A stretch of DNA of 64,000 nt from Vibrio parahaemolyticus (GTDB lineage Bacteria; Pseudomonadota; Gammaproteobacteria; Enterobacterales; Vibrionaceae), in NCBI RefSeq assembly GCF_900460535.1, contig NZ_UHIL01000002.1:806001-870000 (forward strand). The letters are read 5' to 3'. The notes beneath the pieces are model-generated. The model did no database searches. It was given only the letters and a program-made list of their open reading frames with translations, and was not told where the DNA came from. Below are positions 14,490 to 21,715 of the stretch, piece after piece; position 1 is the first letter of the stretch, and each line of letters opens with the position of its first letter. The position numbers and the translations under genes are program-made.

Positions 14490-15668
14490 ATGAAATCACA
14501 TGTAACACTTCCTCTTTTGAGCTTAAGCGCTGTTGCCGCATTGAGCTCATTTAACGTCAACGCCCATGGCTGGGTAGAGTTTCCAAGTGCTCGTCAAAAT
14601 ACGTGTTATTTAGACGGTGGCTTTTGGACCAACGAGATCCCTAACCAAGCGTGTAAAGCGGCTTTCGAAGAATCTGGCGCGTACCCGTTTGTGCAACGCA
14701 GCGAAATTGCGGCGAACGTACCAAACTACCGTGACATGGCACACGTTCAGGCGGTGGTTCGTGACGGTGAACTGTGTTCTGCCGGCGATGCGGCTAAGAA
14801 AGGCTTGAACATTCCTTCTCCAAACTGGCAGCGCACCAATGTTACGCCAGATGCAAACAACCAGATTGAATTGGTGTTTTACGGCAAAGCGCCGCACAAT
14901 CCATCGTACTGGGAATTCTATCTCACCAAGCCAACTTATGATGATTCAAAGCCTCTTGCTTGGAGTGATTTAGAGCTGATCGACACCGCAGGTGATGTGT
15001 ATGTTGATGCGGAAAAACGCTACCGTATTCAGGTGACTTTCCCTGCTGATCGTTCGGGCGATGCGGTACTTTACACTCGTTGGCAGCGTATTGATGTTGC
15101 TGGTGAAGGTTTCTACAACTGTAGTGACATTACGTTAAACGGAACAGGCACGACGCCACCGACTGACCCTGTTGATCCAACCGAACCGGGCAACAATCTG
15201 ACATCTCTAGGCTACTTTGTTCAGCAAGGTTTTGGGCCAGTAGAGTCTGGCGATACGGTGCGTTTCCGTACGTTTAATGCGACGGGGAATGAAATTGTCG
15301 ATATTTCACTACCAATCAGCACAAACAATACGGCTACTTGGGCGGCAGAAATAGCAGATCAATTTAACGCGCAGCAAACGGGCGATTGGTATGTGGGCAT
15401 TTGGCATCAAGAGATGAATCACTACATGTTCGATAGTAAGAACGTGAATGCAAACCAAGTATTAGCGCCAAGTGCAGACTTCAGTTATGCGTTGTCACTG
15501 ATCAAAGCGGATGTACCGCCACCAGTTGAACCAACCAACTTGTGGGACAAGACGGCCGTTTATAACCAAGGTGATGTGGTGACGCACAACGGCAAAGAAT
15601 GGACTGCCCAGTGGTGGACGTCTGGTGAGGAACCTGGCACTACGGGTCAATGGGGTGTATGGCGTTAA
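14490..15668 (+). CDS. AA10 lytic polysaccharide monooxygenase with C-terminal chitin-binding module
   Basis: A 392-residue secreted protein. The signal peptide ends N-V-N-A, leaving H26 as the mature N-terminus (H-G-W-V-E-F-P-S-A-R), which is the first ligand of the copper histidine brace. The second histidine is in K-A-P-H-N-P-S-Y-W-E-F-Y. The catalytic domain runs to about residue 215. A T-P-P-T-D-P-V-D-P-T-E-P-G linker and a middle domain (about 235-335) follow. The C-terminal module has A-V-Y-N-Q-G-D-V-V-T, W-T-A-Q-W-W-T and a final W-G-V-W-R, a CBM5/12-like chitin-binding pattern. It oxidatively cleaves crystalline chitin and may aid attachment. The start has AAGGA six bases before it. 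It is monocistronic with its own terminator. Confidence 0.9.
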   Translation: MKSHVTLPLLSLSAVAALSSFNVNAHGWVEFPSARQNTCYLDGGFWTNEIPNQACKAAFEESGAYPFVQRSEIAANVPNYRDMAHVQAVVRDGELCSAGDAAKKGLNIPSPNWQRTNVTPDANNQIELVFYGKAPHNPSYWEFYLTKPTYDDSKPLAWSDLELIDTAGDVYVDAEKRYRIQVTFPADRSGDAVLYTRWQRIDVAGEGFYNCSDITLNGTGTTPPTDPVDPTEPGNNLTSLGYFVQQGFGPVESGDTVRFRTFNATGNEIVDISLPISTNNTATWAAEIADQFNAQQTGDWYVGIWHQEMNHYMFDSKNVNANQVLAPSADFSYALSLIKADVPPPVEPTNLWDKTAVYNQGDVVTHNGKEWTAQWWTSGEEPGTTGQWGVWR

Positions 15669-15694
15669 GCCATTTATTCTGGCCCTGAACAGTA

Positions 15695-15726
15695 AAACCC
15701 TTCTCATGTGAGAAGGGTTTATTTTT
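15695..15726. terminator. Terminator after the LPMO gene, probably bidirectional
   Basis: Eleven-base stem AAACCCTTCTC/GAGAAGGGTTT with loop ATGT. Six T follow on the plus strand. The minus strand gives TTTT after the stem, so it may also serve the convergent HAD gene. Confidence 0.85.
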
Positions 15727-15784
15727 TCAGTCTAAAACGACCACTTTGGTCGAGTGGTTGTCTTGAAAATCAGAGCACATATCG

Positions 15785-16405
15785 TTATTCGCTTGCTCTC
15801 CACTCGCTCCAGTTGAGCATCGCGTAGTCTGCCAGTTTTAGCATCGGAATGTCTTCGTGTGTATCACCGTAGGCATAAACAGACGCAAACTCGTCGAGCG
15901 AAAACGCCGCCTTAACGCGTGAGACTTTTCTTTCTAAACTGCAATCACCTTGCTGGTAAAAGCCACTCAGTTTTGGCTGTTCTGAGATCAGTTCACTGCA
16001 CAGCAAGTGGTAACCGTTCGCCTCACACCAAGGCTTGAGATACGCATTGAGTGATGCCGACACCACTACAATGGTATCGCCTCTGTGTTGATGCCACGCC
16101 AATCTTTCCATCGCTTCTGGCCTCAAGTACAGCGGGATCACTTCATGGGCAAACTGAGCGCCAATCGCTTCAATTTGCTGCGTTTCTTTCCCTGAAAATG
16201 CAATAAAACTGCTGAGTGGGCGCATAACACGAGCGGGTAACACTCCGAGTTTGTACAGCGCATAAAATGGCATGATAGCGACCTTTCCTACTCGTTTGCG
16301 CAGACCATAAGCAGAATAGTGGAGGAAAAGGCTAAACATATCCTCTCGGGTGATGGTGCCATCAAAATCAAACAGTGCCAGTGACGGCTTAGTAGTATCG
16401 AGCAA
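15785..16405 (-). CDS. HAD-IB family phosphatase (PgpC/SerB-like)
   Basis: A 206-residue HAD-superfamily phosphatase. Motif I F-D-F-D-G-T-I-T is near residue 12. Motif II is V-V-S-A-S about residue 111. A conserved lysine and the motif III Y-G-D-T-H-E-D-I-P-M-L come near the C-terminus. The R-P-E-A-M-E-R-L segment and overall form resemble the HAD-IB group that includes phosphatidylglycerophosphatase C and phosphoserine phosphatase-like enzymes. The substrate is not certain. No membrane segment is strong enough to call it integral. It is the last of three minus-strand genes (qnr, cupin, HAD), with 38 bases from the cupin stop, so they could be co-transcribed. Confidence 0.75.
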   Translation of the reverse strand: MLDTTKPSLALFDFDGTITREDMFSLFLHYSAYGLRKRVGKVAIMPFYALYKLGVLPARVMRPLSSFIAFSGKETQQIEAIGAQFAHEVIPLYLRPEAMERLAWHQHRGDTIVVVSASLNAYLKPWCEANGYHLLCSELISEQPKLSGFYQQGDCSLERKVSRVKAAFSLDEFASVYAYGDTHEDIPMLKLADYAMLNWSEWRASE

Positions 16406-16443
16406 ATTCAGCGCCTATTTTTTGGTTTAAGATCGTTTTGTGT

Positions 16444-16755
16444 TTATTGATAAAACACCGCCAACCAGATGGTTTCTTGTGTTGGGTCAGTCCAGCTCAC
16501 TTTGTGTTTGGTATGAGCGGGAATCGTAACGTGCTCGCCTGCCTCAAGTCGTTGCACTACACCTGATTCAAACGTCAGCTCTCCAGCTCCTTTAAGAACC
16601 AATACCCATTCATGTTCTTCTTGATCGTACCAGCCACTTTTGGGCGAGGTTTGCCCCGTTGAGACAATGCGTTCTATACGCAGGTTTTTGTGGGTCAGCA
16701 GGTCTTCGAACACTTCCTCGTCGAGGTTATTCGGTAAGTCTTTAAACAGGTTCAT
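16444..16755 (-). CDS. Cupin-domain protein
   Basis: A 103-residue small cupin. Instead of the canonical G-x-H-x-H, the first motif reads W-Y-D-Q-E-E-H-E-W-V-L-V-L-K-G-x-G, with H48 as the likely ligand. The second motif is A-G-E-H-V-T-I-P-A-H-T-K-H-K-V. Proteins of this type bind a divalent metal, but function varies widely and I cannot assign a reaction. It starts 9 bases after the Qnr stop and precedes the HAD phosphatase, so it is likely translated from a qnr-initiated message. Whether that link has functional meaning is unknown. Confidence 0.75.
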   Translation of the reverse strand: MNLFKDLPNNLDEEVFEDLLTHKNLRIERIVSTGQTSPKSGWYDQEEHEWVLVLKGAGELTFESGVVQRLEAGEHVTIPAHTKHKVSWTDPTQETIWLAVFYQ

Positions 16756-16764
16756 GGCCTTTCC

Positions 16765-17415
16765 TTAGAGAATGATCAGTCCAAAAGGCGCAAGCAATTG
16801 CTCTTGTTGCCAATCACAAATTTTAACACCAAACAGAGAAACGCGGCGAACATCCAGCCCGTCCAGTTCGACATGAGTCAGATCACACTGCTCAACGTTA
16901 AAGGTTCCCCATTGTTCTGGCGAGAATTCGCAGCGAGATAAATCCGAGCCTTTGAGAGTTGCCCCTGCGAGGTTCGCACCGTTCCAACGGTTTTCAAAGA
17001 GGTCACATTTTTCTAGTAACACTCGCTCGAAGTTACAGTAGGTGAGGTTGCAGCCAGTAATAAAAGCAGAACAGAAAAACATGGTGTTACTGACGCGATT
17101 AGCAAAGTTCGCACCTTGGAAGTTTGCCCCTTTGAGATCGCACTTACGCAGCTCCAAGCCCATACAATTTGCGCCGTTAAACAGGCTCATCGCCAACATA
17201 CAGTTCGTAAAGCTGGCATCTTTTAAGTTCGCGAAGCGAAAACTACACCCTTCTAGCGCTTTGGATTCGATAAAGCGACAGTCGATGAACTTAGCATCGC
17301 GCAGATCGGCATGGTCGAAACTGCACATATAAAAGTGGCAGTTTTTAAAGGTGGCATTCTGAAAATCGTGATGAGAAAAGTTTTCTCGTTCAAAAATGAG
17401 ATCGGTTTTTAACAT
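16765..17415 (-). CDS. qnr: Qnr-family pentapeptide-repeat protein (quinolone target protection)
   Basis: A 216-residue protein built almost entirely of A(D/N)LxX-type pentapeptides (F-K-N-C-H-F, A-D-L-R-D-A-K-F, C-D-L-K-G-A-N-F-Q-G-A-N-F). The single interruption near G-A-N-C-M-G-L-E-L gives the two-coil layout of Qnr. The C-terminal dimerisation end V-S-L-F-G-V-K-I-C-D-W-Q-Q-E-Q-L-L also fits. Size and pattern match the chromosomal Qnr proteins of Vibrio parahaemolyticus and relatives. It folds as a right-handed beta-helix mimicking DNA and binds gyrase and topoisomerase IV, lowering quinolone inhibition. There are no integron or IS signs around it, so it is an intrinsic gene. The start has an AGGAGAAG site. 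I see no LexA box of the qnrB type. Confidence 0.9.
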   Translation of the reverse strand: MLKTDLIFERENFSHHDFQNATFKNCHFYMCSFDHADLRDAKFIDCRFIESKALEGCSFRFANLKDASFTNCMLAMSLFNGANCMGLELRKCDLKGANFQGANFANRVSNTMFFCSAFITGCNLTYCNFERVLLEKCDLFENRWNGANLAGATLKGSDLSRCEFSPEQWGTFNVEQCDLTHVELDGLDVRRVSLFGVKICDWQQEQLLAPFGLIIL

Positions 17416-17500
17416 GTCTTCTCCTTAGCTGCGAGCAGACTAGCACTCCAAGTGACTGATTTTCCAGAAAAATAACTTCTTTTATTTCAGTGTTTTACAA

Positions 17501-17527
17501 ACCCCTTAAATCGCGATTTTAAGGGGT
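17501..17527. repeat. 27-bp near-perfect palindrome upstream of qnr
   Basis: Arms ACCCCTTAAA and TTTAAGGGGT flank a symmetric TCGCGA centre. It lies 86 bases upstream of the qnr start. No T run on either side, so it is not an obvious terminator; an operator or RNA hairpin in the qnr leader is possible. The rest of the 17416-17740 gap shows no convincing gene. Confidence 0.55.
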
Positions 17528-17743
17528 CAAACGAGAGTTTTAAGTGGGTTGTTTTTTGAAAATAGAAGACGTAGAGGAAGAAAAAAGTTTTTGCTGGCTA
17601 CGAGCCTTAGCGAGAGGATTCGTGTTTCTGAGTAAGCATGGCTTCTCACACGCACAGTTTGCATTACAGAATTGTATCCGATTTGCATAATTTGTTGATC
17701 GGTATGGCGTTTCTCTATACAAAAAACCTATATTTTTCACAAA

Positions 17744-17784
17744 TTGATTTCCATCAAAATAGTAGGGTTTCTATGTGCTAGATT
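17744..17784 (+). promoter_or_regulatory. FNR-dependent promoter of ompW
   Basis: TTGATTTCCATCAA at 17744-17757 is a perfect match to the FNR consensus TTGAT-N4-ATCAA. An extended -10, TGC-TAGATT, has its hexamer at 17779-17784. The expected start site near 17791 places the FNR site at about -41, the class II activation geometry. The resulting leader of about 120 bases up to ompW contains no ORF I would call. Confidence 0.75.
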
Positions 17785-17911
17785 GCGCGCAGCTCAAAAA
17801 AATATAGATGCCCGTGTGCTTCAAGGCGCTGAGTTTACTTGAAATCTAAGGCCAGTCAGCAGGCACACCTTTGGGTACGACATAACGAAGCCCTACAAAA
17901 GGAAATAAAAA

Positions 17912-18556
17912 ATGAAAAAAACAATCTGCAGTCTAGCAGTGGTTGCTGCACTCGTGTCACCAAGTGTTTTCGCTCATAAACAAGGTGACTTCGTTCTTCG
18001 TGTTGGTGCGGCGTCTGTCGTTCCAAATGACAGCAGCGATAAGATTCTTGGTTCTCAAGAAGAATTGAAAGTGGATTCAAATACGCAGCTTGGTTTGACG
18101 TTTGGCTACATGTTCACAGACAACATCAGCCTAGAGCTTCTAGCAGCAACACCATTCAGCCATGATATTTCAACAGACTTGTTAGGTCTTGGTGATATCG
18201 CGGACACCAAACACCTTCCACCAACGCTTATGGTTCAGTACTACTTTGGCGAGCCACAAAGTAAGTTCCGTCCATACGTTGGTGCAGGTCTCAACTACAC
18301 CATCTTTTTTGATGAAGGCTTTAACAACAAAGCGAAAAACGTGGGCTTAACTGATCTTAAGCTAGACGATTCATTTGGTTTAGCAGCAAACGTAGGCGTG
18401 GACTACATGATCAACGATCAATGGTTCCTTAACGCATCTGCGTGGTATGCAAACATTGAAACAGAAGCAACATACAAATTTGGTGGAGCGAAGCAAAAAA
18501 CCGACGTCAAAATTAACCCTTGGGTATTTATGATCAGCGGCGGTTACAAGTTCTAA
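17912..18556 (+). CDS. ompW: OmpW-family outer-membrane protein
   Basis: A 214-residue eight-stranded outer-membrane barrel. A signal peptide (1-21, ending V-F-A) is followed by H-K-Q-G-D-F-V-L-R-V-G-A-A-S-V-V-P-N-D, the typical OmpW start. Later come M-V-Q-Y-Y-F-G, P-Y-V-G-A-G-L-N-Y and the terminal I-S-G-G-Y-K-F barrel signal. OmpW forms a narrow channel for small hydrophobic compounds and is induced by low oxygen in enterics. The FNR promoter upstream agrees with that. An AAAGGAA ribosome site precedes the ATG. It is a single-gene unit ended by a terminator at 18612. Confidence 0.93.
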   Translation: MKKTICSLAVVAALVSPSVFAHKQGDFVLRVGAASVVPNDSSDKILGSQEELKVDSNTQLGLTFGYMFTDNISLELLAATPFSHDISTDLLGLGDIADTKHLPPTLMVQYYFGEPQSKFRPYVGAGLNYTIFFDEGFNNKAKNVGLTDLKLDDSFGLAANVGVDYMINDQWFLNASAWYANIETEATYKFGGAKQKTDVKINPWVFMISGGYKF

Positions 18557-18611
18557 GAAAAGCGGTAGTTACACACATTACACGCGCATTACAATTATTG
18601 GCATGACTTTG

Positions 18612-18641
18612 GGGGCGGTTACGGGGACTGCCCCTTTTTTT
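18612..18641 (+). terminator. Terminator after ompW
   Basis: Stem GGGGCGGT/ACTGCCCC (one G-U pair), loop TACGGGG, seven T. Confidence 0.85.
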
Positions 18642-18788
18642 ATCTGCATTTCCGTGTGTATTAGATTGCACACGATTCAAGCAATAGTTCAAGGTTTAAA
18701 ACTGGATCTTAACCTTGCAGATCATTTTATTGTTCCAAGATCGAAAAGTCCTACACTGGTCACATAATTGAACAAGTGGACAATATAA

Positions 18789-19814
18789 ATGAGCGGCGAC
18801 ATCGCGAAGCATTCTTCCGCCAGATCTAAGCTGGTAAAAACTCTTTTCTTCACTCTTTGTGTTATCGCATTTGGTGCGATGTATTGGTCTTGGCAGTATT
18901 CAGACAGTCACCCAAGCACAGAAGATGCCTATGTTAGGGCAAAAATTTTGTCGGTAGCGCCTCAGGTAAAAGGCCAAGTGGTTTCTGTGGATGTCAAAGA
19001 CTTCCAATCTGTTAACAAAGGTGACCTACTGCTGAAGATAGATTCACGCCCATATTTGTTGGCAGTGAAGCAAGCAAAAGCGGCATACCAATTGGCGGTC
19101 CAGCAACATGACGTTGCCGATAAGCAGGTAACTGAAGCTGTTGCGGGCTTAGATGCGGCGCGATCTAACCTGACAGAAGCGCAAGTGGAGTACAAACGTA
19201 CGGATTCTCTAGTGAAACGCAAACTGGCGTCAGACCAAGATTTAGATACGGCGAAAAACAAACTAGCCAATGCCCAAGCGAGCCTAGAGCAAGCGCGCGC
19301 GACGGTAGAAAAAGCCATTGCGAACCGTGGTGAAGAAGGCGCAGAGGCTGCGGTCGTTCAACAAGCTGCAGCACAGTTAGCGCAAGCGGAGCTGAACTTG
19401 AGCTACACCGACATTACGTCACCAGTGGATGGCATTGCCGGTGAAATCAATACGCACGTAGGCTCGGTCGTTAGCGTGGGTCAAACGCTGTTCCCTGTGA
19501 TTTTAAAAGACAGCTATTGGGTACGCGCGAACTTTAAAGAAACCGATCTTACTCATATTAAACCTGGCATGCATGCGGATGTGGTGATTGATATGTACCC
19601 AGACGTGGTGTGGAAAGCAACGGTAGAACAACTATCGCCTGCGAGTGGTACATCGTTCTCCTTGATGCCACCAGAAAACGCAACGGGTAACTGGGTTAAA
19701 ATCAAACAGCGTTTCCCTGTACGTTTGGCATTAGAAGTACCGGCCGATGCGCCGCAACTTCGCGTGGGTGCGAGCTCAGAAGTCACCATTGATTTGCAAA
19801 GTAGCGTGCAATGA
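18789..19814 (+). CDS. emrA: HlyD/EmrA-type membrane-fusion protein
   Basis: A 341-residue periplasmic adaptor with one N-terminal membrane helix (about 18-36). A biotinyl-lipoyl-like half (V-A-P-Q-V-K-G-Q-V-V-S-V near residue 57) leads into a long alpha-helical coiled-coil hairpin (about 85-195), rich in A-x-x-x-L-x-x-A. The second lipoyl half is T-D-I-T-S-P-V-D-G-I-A-G-E. The beta-barrel follows. It links the inner-membrane pump EmrB to an outer-membrane TolC. The stop codon overlaps the emrB ATG by four bases (ATGA), so the two are translationally coupled. No regulator such as EmrR is adjacent; ompW lies upstream with its own terminator. Confidence 0.9.
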   Translation: MSGDIAKHSSARSKLVKTLFFTLCVIAFGAMYWSWQYSDSHPSTEDAYVRAKILSVAPQVKGQVVSVDVKDFQSVNKGDLLLKIDSRPYLLAVKQAKAAYQLAVQQHDVADKQVTEAVAGLDAARSNLTEAQVEYKRTDSLVKRKLASDQDLDTAKNKLANAQASLEQARATVEKAIANRGEEGAEAAVVQQAAAQLAQAELNLSYTDITSPVDGIAGEINTHVGSVVSVGQTLFPVILKDSYWVRANFKETDLTHIKPGMHADVVIDMYPDVVWKATVEQLSPASGTSFSLMPPENATGNWVKIKQRFPVRLALEVPADAPQLRVGASSEVTIDLQSSVQ

Positions 19815-21301
19815 GCCATCAAATTACGGCAGACAAACGGGGGATTGCCACCGTCGCCGTGATGCTTTCTGCCATCATGGTGTTAATCGATATGACCGTT
19901 GCGAACGTGTCGCTATCGCACATGATGGGCGCGTTGGGCGCAACGGCAGACCAAATTACTTGGGTGCTGACGGGTTACAGCATGGCGGAAGCGATCTTCA
20001 TTCCGATGACCAGTTTCTGGGTGTCGCGCTTTGGTGAACGCAAAGTCATGCTGGTTGCTGTGATCGGTTTTGTGATTGCCAGTGCGCTTTGTGGGCAAGC
20101 ACAGTCTCTTGAAGAGATGGTGCTGTTTCGCATTATCCAAGGCGCTTTCGGCGCGTCGGTGATTCCATTGGCGCAGTCGACGTTAGTGCAGATTTATCCG
20201 TATGAGCAAAAAGGCAAAGCGATGGCAATTTTCTCCATCGGCATTTTGCTTGGTCCTATTTTGGGCCCAGTTGTGGGTGGCGTGATCACCGACAACATCA
20301 ACTGGCGTTGGATTTTTTACATCAACTTGCCATTCGGTTTGATCTGTACCTCTTTGATTTATCGCTATATCCACATCGACAACAAATCCAAACCTAACTT
20401 TGACTGGTGGATCATCGGTTACATGGCGTTAGGTGTTGGCGCGTTGCAGTTTGTGTTGGATAAAGGTAACGAAGAAGACTGGCTCAACTCACGCATGATC
20501 CAGACCGCGATATTACTCGCTGTCATGGGGTCGGTGATGTGGATTTATCGCAGCTGGAAAACCAAAAGTCCAATAGCGCCATTATGGCTGCTTAAAGACC
20601 GAAATCTTATGGTCTCGTCGTTGATGATTGCCGTGGTGTCGATGGCGATGTTTGGTCTGACGACTCAACAACCTATGTTGTTGGAAAGCTTGCTGGATTA
20701 TCCGGTCTCAACCACTGGCTTATTAATGGCACCGCGTGGATTGGCGTCAGCGGCGATGTTAATTTTGGTGATTAAACTCAATCCGCAATTCGATCCCAGA
20801 ATCAAAATAGTCTTTGGCTTGAGCTGCATCGGGATTGGTAGTTATTTGATGACGCAATACTCACTGCAGATCGATACATTTTGGATTGTGATGCCGAGTA
20901 TGATTCAGGGGATGGGGCTTGGTTTAACCTTCTCGACGCTGTCCACCTTGGCGTATTTAACGATTCCGAAAGAGCAATCTGTCGCGGCGGCAAGTATTTA
21001 CAATCTGTTCCGTACGATTGGTAGTTCGTTTGGTATCTCTATCGCCACCACGTTCCAATATCGTGATAGTCAGCAGCAATGGCATGCGCTGGGAGAGGGT
21101 ATTAATCCTTATAATCCTAACTTGCATGACTGGGCGGCCAATCAGGGGCTTTCCATTACCGACCCGGTTGCGTTAGACCAATACCAACAGATGTTGCAGC
21201 AGCAATCGCAAATGGTCGCGTTTGTGCACACCTTCCAGCTTGTGGGAGTGATGTTCGTGATCATGATGCCGATGCTGGTTTTCATCCGGTCGCGTGAATA
21301 A
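19811..21301 (+). CDS. emrB: EmrB/QacA (DHA2) multidrug efflux transporter
   Basis: A 496-residue major-facilitator protein with about 14 membrane helices. The family motif A-N-V-S-L-S-H-M-M-G-A-L-G-A-T lies in helix 1. The R-F-G-E-R-K loop comes after helix 2. Motif C in helix 5 reads L-G-P-I-L-G-P-V-V-G-G, and N-W-R-W-I-F-Y-I-N-L-P-F-G marks helix 6. It exports hydrophobic drugs and possibly bile salts or fatty acids by proton antiport, with EmrA and TolC. It overlaps emrA by four bases. Together with the nearby qnr it makes this stretch relevant to intrinsic drug tolerance, though no shared control is visible. Confidence 0.92.
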   Translation: MSHQITADKRGIATVAVMLSAIMVLIDMTVANVSLSHMMGALGATADQITWVLTGYSMAEAIFIPMTSFWVSRFGERKVMLVAVIGFVIASALCGQAQSLEEMVLFRIIQGAFGASVIPLAQSTLVQIYPYEQKGKAMAIFSIGILLGPILGPVVGGVITDNINWRWIFYINLPFGLICTSLIYRYIHIDNKSKPNFDWWIIGYMALGVGALQFVLDKGNEEDWLNSRMIQTAILLAVMGSVMWIYRSWKTKSPIAPLWLLKDRNLMVSSLMIAVVSMAMFGLTTQQPMLLESLLDYPVSTTGLLMAPRGLASAAMLILVIKLNPQFDPRIKIVFGLSCIGIGSYLMTQYSLQIDTFWIVMPSMIQGMGLGLTFSTLSTLAYLTIPKEQSVAAASIYNLFRTIGSSFGISIATTFQYRDSQQQWHALGEGINPYNPNLHDWAANQGLSITDPVALDQYQQMLQQQSQMVAFVHTFQLVGVMFVIMMPMLVFIRSRE

Positions 21302-21329
21302 CAACAAGTTCAGGTGAACCGTGTAAGAG

Positions 21330-21368
21330 AACGCCTCTCAAGTTGTGACAGCTTGAGAGGCGTTTTTT
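21330..21368 (+). terminator. Terminator after emrAB
   Basis: Thirteen-base stem AACGCCTCTCAAG/CTTGAGAGGCGTT with a nine-base loop and a run of six T. Confidence 0.9.
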
Positions 21369-21397
21369 ATTGGACGGCGTCAGTGAAAGAAGGACGT

Positions 21398-21643
21398 TTA
21401 CTCAAACGTCACTTCGTCAAAATGCGGATTGGCTTTGAGCGCGCGCATTGCGACTAATTGTTCAGTCGGGAAGGCGGTGTGCTCACCATCCATATCTAAA
21501 AACAAGCACTCTTGTCGCTGCATGTCGTAGCCTGTGTCGAACGCGTTGCCCTGATGAGTTTCACCATTTTTTAGTGTGATCTCGATAGGGAGCTTAAACA
21601 TACAGGCGATTTCAATAAAATCGTATTGGCTGCAAGTCACCAT
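21398..21643 (-). CDS. Rof-like Rho-binding antiterminator
   Basis: An 81-residue small protein. The N-terminal C-S-Q-Y-D-F-I-E-I-A-C-M pattern is followed by an Sm-like beta fold (I-T-L-K-N-G-E-T-H-Q-G, then E-C-L-F-L-D-M-D-G). This matches what I recall of Rof/YaeO (C-D-x-Y-D-x-L-E-x-A-C), which binds the Rho hexamer and inhibits termination. A ribosome site AGGAG is six bases from the ATG. It stands alone on the minus strand between emrB and a metallo-hydrolase gene. Family assignment is moderately firm; activity on Rho is inferred. Confidence 0.75.
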   Translation of the reverse strand: MVTCSQYDFIEIACMFKLPIEITLKNGETHQGNAFDTGYDMQRQECLFLDMDGEHTAFPTEQLVAMRALKANPHFDEVTFE

Positions 21644-21715
21644 AGTTTTCTCCTTTCAAACCGACGCAGTATTCAGAAGGTTTGAGAACCGTATCCTTAA
21701 ATAGAAGACGTTTGA

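Noticed and set aside
14360..14554. Possible short gene upstream of the LPMO
   Set aside because: It runs into the LPMO signal peptide in another frame and has no good ribosome site.
17540..17740. Minus-strand 66-codon frame between qnr and ompW
   Set aside because: Composition is odd, with no ribosome site or recognisable motif; it overlaps the start of the ompW promoter region.
16765..21301. Mobile drug-resistance island containing qnr and emrAB
   Set aside because: No transposase, integrase, attC site, direct repeat or tRNA junction is visible; both are known intrinsic Vibrio genes.
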